Shown: in pieces, positions 37,471 through 46,056 of the stretch | Layout: every line of letters begins with the position of its first letter | Numbering within the stretch: the stretch's first letter is position 1 | Assembly (NCBI RefSeq): GCF_900156165.1 | Contig: NZ_FTMY01000008.1 | Coordinates: 1 to 64,000, forward strand | Reading direction: 5' to 3' | Source of the DNA: Pseudacidovorax sp. RU35E | GTDB lineage: Bacteria > Pseudomonadota > Gammaproteobacteria > Burkholderiales > Burkholderiaceae_C | DNA length: 64,000 nt | Program-made: the position numbers and the translations under genes | Notes under the pieces: model-generated | The model's database searches: none | What the model saw: only the letters and a program-made list of their open reading frames with translations | What the model was told of the DNA's origin: nothing

Positions 37471-39399
37471 ATGAAAACTGCTGTCACACCGTCCACGCCA
37501 GCCTCGCGGCGTGTCCATCCCGTCGATGAAGTGCTGCCCATTCCCCAACTCGCCGCCTATGGCTTCCAGCACGTGCTCGCCTTCTATGCGGGCGCGGTGC
37601 TCGTGCCCATCATCCTGGCCGGCGCACTGGGGCTCAGCAGCGAGCAGCTGATCCACCTGATCAACGCCGACCTCTTCACCTGCGGCATCGCCTCGATCCT
37701 GCAGGCCTGGGGCGTCGGCAAGGTGGGCGTGCGGCTGCCGCTGCTACAGGGTGTCACCTTCACCGCCGTCAGCCCCATGATCGCCATCGGCCTGGCGGCA
37801 GGCGGGGGCGTCACCGGCCTGCTGGAGATCTACGGCTCGGTGCTGGTGGCCGGGTTGTTCACCTTCTTCGCGGCGCCCTACTTCGCACGGCTGATCCGCT
37901 TCTTCCCACCCATCGTCACGGGCTCGGTGATCCTGATCATCGGCATCGCCCTGCTGCCGGTGGCGGCCAACGACATCGTCGTCGGCAAGGGACCGAACGC
38001 CATCCAGAACCCGGTGCTGCTCAAGAACTGCCTGTACGCATTCGGCACGCTGGCGCTGATCGTGCTCATTCAGCGGCTGTTCACCGGCTTCATGGCCACG
38101 GTGGCCGTGCTGCTGGGCCTGGTGATCGGCACGCTGGTCGCATGGGCGCTGGGTGACGCGCACTTCGACAAGGTCGGCAGCTCGGCCTGGTTCGGCTACA
38201 CGTCGCCCTTCTATTTCGGCATGCCGACCTTCAGCATCACCGCGGTGGTCTCGATGCTGATCGTCATGTGCATCACCATGGTCGAGACGACCGGCGACGT
38301 CTACGCCACCGGCGAGATCGTGCGCAAGCGCATCGGCAGCGACGACATCGCGCGCGCGATCCGCGCGGACGGCGCGGCCACCTTCCTCGGCGGCGTGTTC
38401 AATTCCTTCCCCTACACCTGCTTTGCCGAGAACGTCGGCCTCGTGCGGCTCACCCAGGTCAAGAGCCGCTGGGTGGTGGTGGCCGCCGGCATCATCATGA
38501 TCGTGCTGGGCTCGCTGCCCAAGGCGGCGGCAATCGTCGAAGGCATTCCGCACCCGGTGCTGGGCGGCGCGGCGCTGGCCATGTTCGCGGCCGTGGCCGT
38601 GGTGGGCGTGCAGACGCTGTCGAAGGTGGACTTCAACGACCACCGCAACATCGTGATCCTGGGCACCAGCCTCGGCCTCGGCATGCTGGTGACGGCCCAG
38701 CCCTTCATCAGCACCGCCTTTCCGAAGTGGGCCGAGATCGTCTTCGGCAGCGGCATCACGCTGGGTGCGCTGACGGCCATCGCGCTGAACATCGTCTTCA
38801 ACCACATCGGCGGTGGCGCCCATACGGCCGTCGCCGGCCGGCCCGGCAGCCTGGTGAGCCTGGAGCAGGTCAACGGCATGAGCCGCAAGGAATTCAACGC
38901 CACCTTCGGCCCCCTGGTCCAGAACATGGACTGGGTGCTGGAGCGCGCCTATGCCGCACGCCCCTTTGCCAACACGTATGCCCTGCGCACATCCTTCCAG
39001 GACACCCTGCTGACCGGCACGCCCGAGCAGCAGCAGGCCCTGATGGCGGCCTTCCCCGACCTCGGCAGCGAGGGCGACGCCGCCAATGCCTACCTGCTCG
39101 ACCATGAGAAAGCCGGCATTGCGGCGATGTCTCAGGAGGAGGTGGCCACCATGGCACGCGCCTACCGGGCCCAGTTCGGCTTTCCGCTGATCGTCAGTGC
39201 CCGTGACGCGCATTACGAGCGCATGGTGCGCCAGGGCTGGGAGCGGCTCGGCAACGCCCCGGCGGTCGAGCGGGCTGCCGCGCTGGTAGAGATGGCCCGC
39301 ATCGCCAACTACCGCTTCGACGACCTGGTGGCCGACGCCAATCCGATCGTCAGCGCCCGCCTGCGCGCCTTCGACGCCAGCCCCGCCGGCGCCCACTGA
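37471..39399 (+). CDS. NCS2 nucleobase permease fused to an OHCU-decarboxylase-like domain
   Basis: A 642-residue fusion. Residues about 20-445 form an NCS2 nucleobase:cation symporter with some 12 to 14 membrane helices (AAYGFQHVLAFYAGAVLVPI; LPLLQGVTFTAVSPM; VFNSFPYTCFAENVGLVRLT), like uric acid/xanthine permeases. Residues about 455-635 match the 2-oxo-4-hydroxy-4-carboxy-5-ureidoimidazoline decarboxylase (UraD) fold: VNGMSRKEFNATFGPLVQNM, DWVLERAYAARPFAN, ALMAAFPDLGSEGD, RAQFGFPLIVSARD. In active UraD the HPDL motif supplies the catalytic His; here it is Phe528-Pro-Asp-Leu. Glu546 (HEKAG) may be the second catalytic residue. The tail is therefore probably inactive or altered. It is divergent from xdhAB, and transport of xanthine or urate is likely. 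Confidence 0.87.
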   Translation: MKTAVTPSTPASRRVHPVDEVLPIPQLAAYGFQHVLAFYAGAVLVPIILAGALGLSSEQLIHLINADLFTCGIASILQAWGVGKVGVRLPLLQGVTFTAVSPMIAIGLAAGGGVTGLLEIYGSVLVAGLFTFFAAPYFARLIRFFPPIVTGSVILIIGIALLPVAANDIVVGKGPNAIQNPVLLKNCLYAFGTLALIVLIQRLFTGFMATVAVLLGLVIGTLVAWALGDAHFDKVGSSAWFGYTSPFYFGMPTFSITAVVSMLIVMCITMVETTGDVYATGEIVRKRIGSDDIARAIRADGAATFLGGVFNSFPYTCFAENVGLVRLTQVKSRWVVVAAGIIMIVLGSLPKAAAIVEGIPHPVLGGAALAMFAAVAVVGVQTLSKVDFNDHRNIVILGTSLGLGMLVTAQPFISTAFPKWAEIVFGSGITLGALTAIALNIVFNHIGGGAHTAVAGRPGSLVSLEQVNGMSRKEFNATFGPLVQNMDWVLERAYAARPFANTYALRTSFQDTLLTGTPEQQQALMAAFPDLGSEGDAANAYLLDHEKAGIAAMSQEEVATMARAYRAQFGFPLIVSARDAHYERMVRQGWERLGNAPAVERAAALVEMARIANYRFDDLVADANPIVSARLRAFDASPAGAH

Positions 39400-39474
39400 G
39401 GGGCTGCCGCGTGCTGCGGCGGGGGGCGTGCCCCGCTTCCCGCCGCAGCACGGTGCTCTGCCGTCGCACGCCGG

Positions 39475-40398
39475 TCAGGCCGGCGTCATGGCCTCGCCGA
39501 ACAGGCGCACGATCTCCCCGCGCAGCCAGCGGTTGGGCGCATCGTCCTCGAAGCGGCGGCTCCAGTGCAGAGCCACGCCGAAGTCGCGCAGCGGGAAGTC
39601 GGGCTCCACGATGGCGAAGCCGGCCCCCTCGCCGAAACTGCGCGCGATGTTGCGCGGCATGACCACGGCCAGATCGGTGGCGCGCACGATGGCGGGCAGC
39701 ACCATGAAATGCTCGGTCACGAGCCGCACACGCTCCTCCAGTTGCATCAACTGCAGGATGCGCAGGGTGTCGGCATGCGAGCGCACGGCCACGAACTCCA
39801 GCCCCTGCAGCGCAGCCAGCAGCGCCTTGCCACGCAGCGCCCGCCGCGCGAACGCGTGGCCGGCACGCACCAGCACGATGTAGCGATCCTGAAGCAGGTG
39901 CTGGTGACGCGTGTCCTTCACCTTGGGCAAAAAGCCGAAGGCCAGGTCGATGCGGCCTTCGTCCAGTGCGGTGGCGATGTCCTGCGGGCGCAGCGGCAGC
40001 GTCTCCAGCCGCACACCGGGCGCCAGCGCGCGCAGGTGCTGCATCAGCGGCGGCAGGAAGCGGCCCTCGCCGATGTCGCTCATGTGGATGCGGAAGGTCT
40101 TGCGCGAGCGGGCCGGGTCGAAGCGTTCGGGTTCGGCCACGGCCTCGTCCAGCGTGGCGAGCGCGGCCCGCACGGCCGGCGCCAGCCGCTCGGCCCGCGG
40201 TGTGGGCGCCACGCCGCCGGCCACCCGCGTGAACAGCGCATCGCCCAGCGCCAGCCGCAGCCGGGTCAGGCCGTGGCTGACCGCGGGCTGGGTCAGGCCC
40301 AGGACCTCGGCGGCGCGGCTCACATTGCGGGTGCGGTGCACGGCATCGAAGACGCGCAGCAGGTTGAGGTCCAGCTTTTCCATATGCACGCCGTTCAT
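39475..40398 (-). CDS. LysR-family transcriptional regulator (divergent from iorA)
   Basis: A 307-residue LysR protein. The helix-turn-helix lies in LDLNLLRVFDAVHRTRNVSR then AAEVLGLTQPAVSHGLTRLR. The effector domain begins near TFRIHMSDIGEGRFLPPLMQ. NahR/NodD-type LysR proteins of this shape often sense aromatic acids. It is transcribed away from iorA with 139 bp between the starts, so it probably controls iorA-iorB-bug-thioesterase. ATG 40398 has a GGAG 13 bases upstream; ATG 40383 (MEKLDLNLL) is the alternative. Confidence 0.88.
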   Translation of the reverse strand: MNGVHMEKLDLNLLRVFDAVHRTRNVSRAAEVLGLTQPAVSHGLTRLRLALGDALFTRVAGGVAPTPRAERLAPAVRAALATLDEAVAEPERFDPARSRKTFRIHMSDIGEGRFLPPLMQHLRALAPGVRLETLPLRPQDIATALDEGRIDLAFGFLPKVKDTRHQHLLQDRYIVLVRAGHAFARRALRGKALLAALQGLEFVAVRSHADTLRILQLMQLEERVRLVTEHFMVLPAIVRATDLAVVMPRNIARSFGEGAGFAIVEPDFPLRDFGVALHWSRRFEDDAPNRWLRGEIVRLFGEAMTPA

Positions 40399-40537
40399 AA
40401 CACTTAGCGGCTCCATTGCATTGAGGACATGCCCCAGGCGCCGCACACTCCGCGCTTTCGACAAGCGGCGCCCCACGCCGCCGTGGCCGTCACCGCTGGA
40501 TGGCGGCCCTGCATCCCCACGACGGAGAGACAAGAAC

Positions 40538-42691
40538 ATGGAAGTTTCCTTCAGCAAGGAAGTACAGGCGCTGCGTCTGGGCGCGGGTCAGACCTTCCAC
40601 GGCGAGGGCATCCTGGCCATCACCAAGGGCCTGCTGCAGGCCGGCGTCGCCTATGTGGGCGGCTACCAGGGCGCGCCGGTGTCGCACCTGCTGGACGTGA
40701 TGGTGCAGGGCCGCGACTACATGCAGGAGCTGGGCGTGCATGTCGAGGCCTGCTCGAACGAGGCATCGGCCGCGGCCATGCTGGGCGCCTCCATCCACTA
40801 CCCGCTGCGCGGCGCCGTGACCTGGAAGTCCATCGTCGGCACCAACGTGGCGGCCGATGCGCTGTCCAACCTGTCCTCACCGGGCGTGACCGGCGGCGTG
40901 CTGATCGTGGTGGGCGAGGACTATGGCGAAGGCGCCAGCGTGATCCAGGAGCGCACCCATGCCTATGCGCTCAAGTCCAGCCTGTGCCTGCTCGACCCGC
41001 GCCCGCACCTGCCGACCATGGTGCGCATGGTGGAGGAAGGCTTCAACCTCTCCGAGGCCTCGAGCATGCCCTGCGTGATGGAGCTGCGCATCCGCGCCTG
41101 CCATGTGCGCGGCAGCTTCGACTGCAAGGACAACCGCGCCCCGGCCGTCAGCACCCGCAGCCTCATGGAAGAGCCGGCCCGCTTCGACTACGAGCGCCTG
41201 GCCCATCCGCCCGTCACCTTCGGCCACGAGAAGCGCAAGAGCGCCGAGCGCATCCCGGCGGCGCAGCGCTACATCGCCGAGCACGGCCTGAACGAACTGA
41301 TGCCCGGCCCGCGCGAGGACCTGGGCATCGTGGTGCAGGGCGGCCTGTACAACGCCCTCATCCGCGCGCTGCAGCAGCATGGCCTCGCCGATGCCTTCGG
41401 CCAGAGCGAGATCCCGATCCTGGTGCTCAACGTCACCTACCCGCTGGTGCCGGACCAGATCGTCGACTTCGCCGCCGGCAAGCGCGCCCTGCTGGTGGTG
41501 GAGGAAGGCCAGCCCGAGTACATCGAGCAGGACATCGCCACCCTGCTGCGCCGCCGCGACCTGCAGACGCCGCTGCACGGCAAGGACCTGCTGCAGATGG
41601 CCGGCGAATACACCACCGAGGTGCTGACCCGCGGCCTGGCCACCTTCGCCGCGCGCTACCTGCCCGAGGGCGCCGGCCAGACTGGCACCGACTGGCTGGC
41701 CGCCAACGACGCGCGCCGCCGCGCCGTGGCCGAGCTGCTGGGCAAGCCGTTGCCGGGGCGGCCACCGGGCTTCTGCATCGGCTGCCCGGAGCGGCCGGTG
41801 TTCTCGGCCCTCAAGCTCGCGCAGCAGGAAGTGGGCAAGGTGCACATCGCGGCCGACATCGGCTGCCATGCCTTCGGCACCTTCGAGCCCTTCAGCGGCG
41901 GGCATTCGATCCTGGGTTACGGCATGAGCCTGGCCAGCCGCGCGGGCGTCTCGCCCATGATGCAGCGGCGGGTGCTGTCGATCATGGGCGACGGCGGCTT
42001 CTGGCACAACGGCCTGCTCACCGGCGTGCAGAGCGCGCTGTTCAACGGCGACGACGCCGTGCTGCTGATCTTCAAGAACGGCTACACCAGCGCCACCGGC
42101 ACGCAGGACATCATCTCCACGCCCGACGAGGACACCAAGGCCCGCGCCGAGGACAAGCAGCAGAGCCTGGCCCACAAGAACCACACCATCGAGGACACGC
42201 TGCGCGGCCTGGGCGTGAAGTGGATGCGCACCGTCCACACCTACGAGGTGGCGACCATGCGGGCCACGCTCACCGAGGCTTTCACGACGTCCTTCGAGGG
42301 CCTGAAGGTCATCATCGCCGAGGGTGAATGCCAGCTGGAGCGCCAGCGCCGCATCAAGCCCTGGCTCGCGCAGCTGCTCAAGAAGGGCGAGCGCGTGGTG
42401 CGCGTCAAGTACGGCGTGGACGAGGACGTGTGCAACGGCGACCACGCCTGCATCCGCCTGTCGGGCTGTCCCACGCTCACGCTCAAGGACAACCCCGACC
42501 CGCTCAAGGTGGACCCGGTGGCCACCGTCATCGACGGCTGCGTGGGCTGCGGCCTGTGCGGCGCCAACGCCCATGCGGCCACGCTGTGCCCCAGCTTCTA
42601 CCGGGCCGAGGTGGTGCGGAACCCGCGCTGGCACGAGCGGCTGCTGCATGGCCTGCAGTCGGCGCTGGTCAATGTCCTGCGTCCGGCGTGA
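40538..42691 (+). CDS. iorA: Indolepyruvate ferredoxin oxidoreductase, alpha subunit-like
   Basis: A 717-residue 2-oxoacid:ferredoxin oxidoreductase subunit. It has the pyrimidine-binding POR domain at the N-terminus (GEGILAITKGLLQAGVAYVG, GGYQGAPVSHLLD), a thiamine-diphosphate domain (FCIGCPERPVFSAL, IAADIGCHAFGTFEP, SIMGDGGFWHNGLLTGV) and a C-terminal ferredoxin-like segment. The enzyme converts aryl- or other 2-oxoacids plus CoA into acyl-CoA, CO2 and reduced ferredoxin. The first Cys cluster is unusual (CNGDHACIRLSGCP near 631); the second is CVGCGLC plus Cys near 668-683. IorB follows with overlapping or near-touching ends. The physiological 2-oxoacid is not known. Confidence 0.88.
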   Translation: MEVSFSKEVQALRLGAGQTFHGEGILAITKGLLQAGVAYVGGYQGAPVSHLLDVMVQGRDYMQELGVHVEACSNEASAAAMLGASIHYPLRGAVTWKSIVGTNVAADALSNLSSPGVTGGVLIVVGEDYGEGASVIQERTHAYALKSSLCLLDPRPHLPTMVRMVEEGFNLSEASSMPCVMELRIRACHVRGSFDCKDNRAPAVSTRSLMEEPARFDYERLAHPPVTFGHEKRKSAERIPAAQRYIAEHGLNELMPGPREDLGIVVQGGLYNALIRALQQHGLADAFGQSEIPILVLNVTYPLVPDQIVDFAAGKRALLVVEEGQPEYIEQDIATLLRRRDLQTPLHGKDLLQMAGEYTTEVLTRGLATFAARYLPEGAGQTGTDWLAANDARRRAVAELLGKPLPGRPPGFCIGCPERPVFSALKLAQQEVGKVHIAADIGCHAFGTFEPFSGGHSILGYGMSLASRAGVSPMMQRRVLSIMGDGGFWHNGLLTGVQSALFNGDDAVLLIFKNGYTSATGTQDIISTPDEDTKARAEDKQQSLAHKNHTIEDTLRGLGVKWMRTVHTYEVATMRATLTEAFTTSFEGLKVIIAEGECQLERQRRIKPWLAQLLKKGERVVRVKYGVDEDVCNGDHACIRLSGCPTLTLKDNPDPLKVDPVATVIDGCVGCGLCGANAHAATLCPSFYRAEVVRNPRWHERLLHGLQSALVNVLRPA

Positions 42692-42702
42692 GCGCGCCCG
42701 CC

Positions 42703-44361
42703 ATGCCGATCCCCACTTCCAACGCCGCGCCCGCCATGACCGACGCCACCCACCAACGCCCTCTCACCCTGCTGCTGTGCGCCCTCGGCGGCGAAGGCGG
42801 CGGCGTGCTCACCGAATGGCTGATCGAAGCCGCGCGCCATGCCGGCTATGCGGCGCAGAGCACCTCGGTGCCCGGCGTGGCCCAGCGCACCGGCGCCACC
42901 ACCTATTACGTCGAGGTCTTCCCGGTGCCGCTGGCGCAGTTACAGGGTCGGCAGCCGGTGTTCAGCCTGGTGCCGGCGCCGGGCGCGCTGGACGTGATCG
43001 TCTCCTCCGAACTGCTTGAGACCACGCGCCAGATCGCCAATGGCATGGCCGACCCGGCGCGCACCCAGGTGCTCACCTCGTCCAGCCGAAGCCTGACCAC
43101 GTCGGAGCGCATGGCGCTGGGCGATGGCCGGGCCGATGCGGCGCAGCTGCTGGAGGTGGTGCGCCGCTTCAGCCGCGCGCACCAGGTGCTGGACATGGCG
43201 ACGATGGCCCGCGAATGCGGCACCGTCATCAGCAGCATCATGTACGGCGCCATCGCCGGCAGCGGTGTGCTGCCCTGGCCGCGCGCGGCCTTCGAGGCGG
43301 CGATCCACGATCCGGCCTCGGGCAAGGCGCCGGGCGCCACGGCGGCGGCCAGCCTGCGCGGCTTTGCGCGTGCCTACGAAGCCGTCAACGCGCCGCGGCA
43401 GCAGGCCGCCTTCGTCGATGCGCTGCTGAAGGACCCGAAGGTGGAAGCGACGCCGGCCCCGACGCTGGCCCCCGAGCTGGCGAGCCGCTTTCCGGCTGCC
43501 GTGCACGAGCTGTTGGCCCTGGGCCATGCGCGCACGCGGGAGTACCAGGATGCCGCCTACGCTCGCCGCTACACGGACCGCCTGTCGCGCGTGCTCGATG
43601 CCGAACGCGCGTCCGACCCCGCGGGCGCGCAGGGCTGGGCCGTCACCCATGAGATGGCCCGCTGGCTGGCCCTGTGGATGGCCTTCGACGACATCGTGCG
43701 CGTGGCCGCGCTCAAGGCCCGCGGGAGCCGCGCCGTGCGGGTGCGCACCGAGGTCAAGGCCGGCGAGGCCGACCTGCTGCGCGTCTACGACCACTTCAAG
43801 CCCGGCGTGCCGGAGTTTGCCGCCCTGCTGCCCCCCGCCCTCGGCCGCCGGCTGCAGGACTGGGACCGCGCCCGCCAGCGCCGCGGCCAGTCGCCGTGGG
43901 CCCTGCCGCTGAAGGTGGGCAGCCATTCGGTCGTCGGCATGGCGTCGCTGCGGCTGCTGGCCAGCCTGCGCCGGCTGCGCCCCATCGGCAGCCGCTTCGC
44001 CGAGGAGCAGCGGCTGATCGAGCACTGGCTCGCCGCCGTCGAGGCCGGCGCGCGCGAGGACTGGGCCCTGGGCCACGAGCTCGCGCTGTGCGGCCGGCTG
44101 ATCAAGGGCTACGGCAGCACCAACGAGCGCGGCAAGGCCAACCTGCTGCACATCGTCGACCACCTGGCCCGCAGCCCCGGCCGCACACCGGCCGAGCGGG
44201 CGCAGGCCATCGCCAAGGCCCGCGAGGCCGCGCTGGCCGACGAGGCCGGCACCGCCCTCGACGCCGCGCTGCGGGCCCACGGCGCGCCGCCGCGGCCGGT
44301 GGCCGAGCAGCCGATCCGCTGGATGCGCCGGCCGCCCCGCTCGCAAGGCCAGAGCGCCTGA
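42703..44361 (+). CDS. iorB: Indolepyruvate oxidoreductase, beta subunit-like (with DUF6537-type extension)
   Basis: A 552-residue protein, much longer than archaeal IorB (about 200). Residues about 15-200 form the POR-gamma-type CoA domain (LLCALGGEGGGVLTEWLIEA; GVAQRTGATTYYVEVFP). The C-terminal half, with LGHARTREYQDAAYARRYTD and LLRVYDHFKPGVPEFAALLP, resembles the DUF6537 region found in the large fused indolepyruvate oxidoreductases. It should form the complex with IorA. Starts at GTG 42688 (overlapping the iorA stop by 4 bp), ATG 42703 or ATG 42736 are all possible without a clear ribosome site. Confidence 0.85.
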   Translation: MPIPTSNAAPAMTDATHQRPLTLLLCALGGEGGGVLTEWLIEAARHAGYAAQSTSVPGVAQRTGATTYYVEVFPVPLAQLQGRQPVFSLVPAPGALDVIVSSELLETTRQIANGMADPARTQVLTSSSRSLTTSERMALGDGRADAAQLLEVVRRFSRAHQVLDMATMARECGTVISSIMYGAIAGSGVLPWPRAAFEAAIHDPASGKAPGATAAASLRGFARAYEAVNAPRQQAAFVDALLKDPKVEATPAPTLAPELASRFPAAVHELLALGHARTREYQDAAYARRYTDRLSRVLDAERASDPAGAQGWAVTHEMARWLALWMAFDDIVRVAALKARGSRAVRVRTEVKAGEADLLRVYDHFKPGVPEFAALLPPALGRRLQDWDRARQRRGQSPWALPLKVGSHSVVGMASLRLLASLRRLRPIGSRFAEEQRLIEHWLAAVEAGAREDWALGHELALCGRLIKGYGSTNERGKANLLHIVDHLARSPGRTPAERAQAIAKAREAALADEAGTALDAALRAHGAPPRPVAEQPIRWMRRPPRSQGQSA

Positions 44362-44400
44362 GACACCGAGAACCCCAATAGACCAAGAAGGAGACAAGCG

Positions 44401-45414
44401 ATGACCCCTCAACTCCATACCACGATCCGCAGCCCGCGCCGCCGCCTGGCGCTGACGCTTGCAGGTGCCGCGTGCGTGGCCGCCGCCCTGTCCGCCCCGT
44501 TGGCGGCCCATGCCCAGGCCTGGCCTGCCAAGCCGATCCGCGTGGTCGTCAACTTCCCGCCCGGCGGCGCCGCCGACCAGCTGGCGCGGCTCGTGGGCCA
44601 CCCGCTGTCGGAGGCGCTGGGCCAGCCGGTGGTGGTCGAGAACCGCGGCGGTGCCAACGGCAACATCGGCGGCGAGGCGGTGGCCCGCGCGCCAGCGGAC
44701 GGCTACACGCTGCTGATGAGCTCCGGCGGCATGGTGTCCGTGAATCCGCACCTGTACGAGAAGATGCCCTTCGATCCGGCCAAGGACCTGGTCCCGGTGG
44801 CCGCCGCGGCGCGCGTGCTGGTGTACCTGGTCATCCGGCCCGAGCTGCCGCCCAAGAACATCCAGGAGTTCATCGCCTACCTCAAAGCCCGGCCGGGCAA
44901 GCTCTCGTACGGCTCGCCGGGCGTGGGCAGTTCGCCGCACCTGGCGGGCGAGATGTTCAAGTCGCAGACCGGCACCTTCGCGACCCACGTGCCTTACCGC
45001 GGCGCGGCGCCCGCGCTGCAGGACCTGCTGGCCGGCCAGATCGACTACTACTTCGACCCCGGCATCGCGCTGCAGCAGGTCAAGGCCGGCAAGCTGCGGC
45101 TGCTGGCGGTGGGCAGCCCGCAGCGCTCGCCGCTCTTTCCCGACGTGCCCACGCTGGCCGAGGCGGGCCTGAAGGGCTTCGACGCCGACACCGTGTTCGG
45201 TTTCTATGCGCCGGCCGGCACGCCCGCGCCGGTGATCGCACGGCTCAACACCGAGATCAACAAGGTGCTGGCGCTACCGATGGTGAAGGAACGCATCCAG
45301 CAGCTGGGCGGCGAAGCGGCGCCGGGCACGCCGGCCGCCTTCCACGACCGGGCGATGACGGATTCGACGCGCTTCGGCGCCATCATCAAGGAACGCGGGA
45401 TCAAGGCCGATTGA
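44401..45414 (+). CDS. Bug-family tripartite tricarboxylate transporter receptor
   Basis: A 337-residue periplasmic receptor with an Arg-rich signal peptide (residues about 1-40, hydrophobic LALTLAGAACVAAALSA, cleavage near AHAQA) and the Bug signature WPAKPIRVVVNFPPGGAADQ. THVPYRGAAPALQDLLAGQI is the usual central motif. It lies 39 bp after iorB with an AAGGAG ribosome site, and 25 bp before a thioesterase gene, so it belongs to the iorAB operon. Its ligand may be an aromatic carboxylate or 2-oxoacid used or made by IorAB; this is inference. No TctAB genes are nearby. Confidence 0.9.
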   Translation: MTPQLHTTIRSPRRRLALTLAGAACVAAALSAPLAAHAQAWPAKPIRVVVNFPPGGAADQLARLVGHPLSEALGQPVVVENRGGANGNIGGEAVARAPADGYTLLMSSGGMVSVNPHLYEKMPFDPAKDLVPVAAAARVLVYLVIRPELPPKNIQEFIAYLKARPGKLSYGSPGVGSSPHLAGEMFKSQTGTFATHVPYRGAAPALQDLLAGQIDYYFDPGIALQQVKAGKLRLLAVGSPQRSPLFPDVPTLAEAGLKGFDADTVFGFYAPAGTPAPVIARLNTEINKVLALPMVKERIQQLGGEAAPGTPAAFHDRAMTDSTRFGAIIKERGIKAD

Positions 45415-45439
45415 ACACGGGGGCCGCTAACCTGCCGCC

Positions 45440-45865
45440 ATGTCCAAGACCATCACCTACACCGCCCGCGTCGAATTCGGCGACTGCGACCCCGCCGGCA
45501 TCGTCTGGTTTCCCAACTTCTTCGGCTGGATCGACGCCGCCTCGCGCCATTTCTTCGCCGGCTGTGGCGTGCCGCGCTGGGAGGAGACGACGCGCACCCT
45601 CGGCGTCATCGGCACGCCGCTGGTGGACACGAAGGCGCGCTTCGTCAGCACCGCCAGCTATGGCGACACCCTGCGGTTCGCGGTCCAGATCCGCGAGTGG
45701 CGCGAAAAGAGCTTCGTGCAGGCCTATCGCGTGACGCGTGACGACCCCGAGGGCGAGACGCTGATCCTGGAATGCGAAGAGGTGCGCATCTTCGGCGGCA
45801 AGCGACCGGACGGCCGGCTGCGCGCACTGCCCATTCCGCCGGAGATCCGCGCCTTGTGCGAATGA
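45440..45865 (+). CDS. Acyl-CoA thioesterase (4-hydroxybenzoyl-CoA thioesterase type)
   Basis: A 141-residue hot-dog-fold thioesterase. VEFGDCDPAGIVWFPNFFGW contains the 4HBT catalytic signature with the active-site Asp (FGDCDPAG, about residue 15). The fold is otherwise standard, with GDTLRFAVQIREWREKSFVQ. It hydrolyses aryl- or other acyl-CoA to the free acid and CoA. As last gene of iorA-iorB-bug-thioesterase, it could release the carboxylic acid from the acyl-CoA made by IorAB. The substrate is not determined by the sequence. Confidence 0.87.
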   Translation: MSKTITYTARVEFGDCDPAGIVWFPNFFGWIDAASRHFFAGCGVPRWEETTRTLGVIGTPLVDTKARFVSTASYGDTLRFAVQIREWREKSFVQAYRVTRDDPEGETLILECEEVRIFGGKRPDGRLRALPIPPEIRALCE

Positions 45866-46056
45866 CGTGTGGACGCGCCGGCCCGGCAACCGGACCGCAT
45901 CGGGGCGGCACCCAGGCCTACACGCAGGCGCGCCTTGCCGGGGCAACATCCCGTTACGCATGACGGCAGCCGGATCGGCTTCTTCATCGCAGCCGGCCTG
46001 AAGTCCTGTCATGGTCGCCGCGGCCTGGCCGCCCCATCCGTCTCGTGCGTCTTTCC

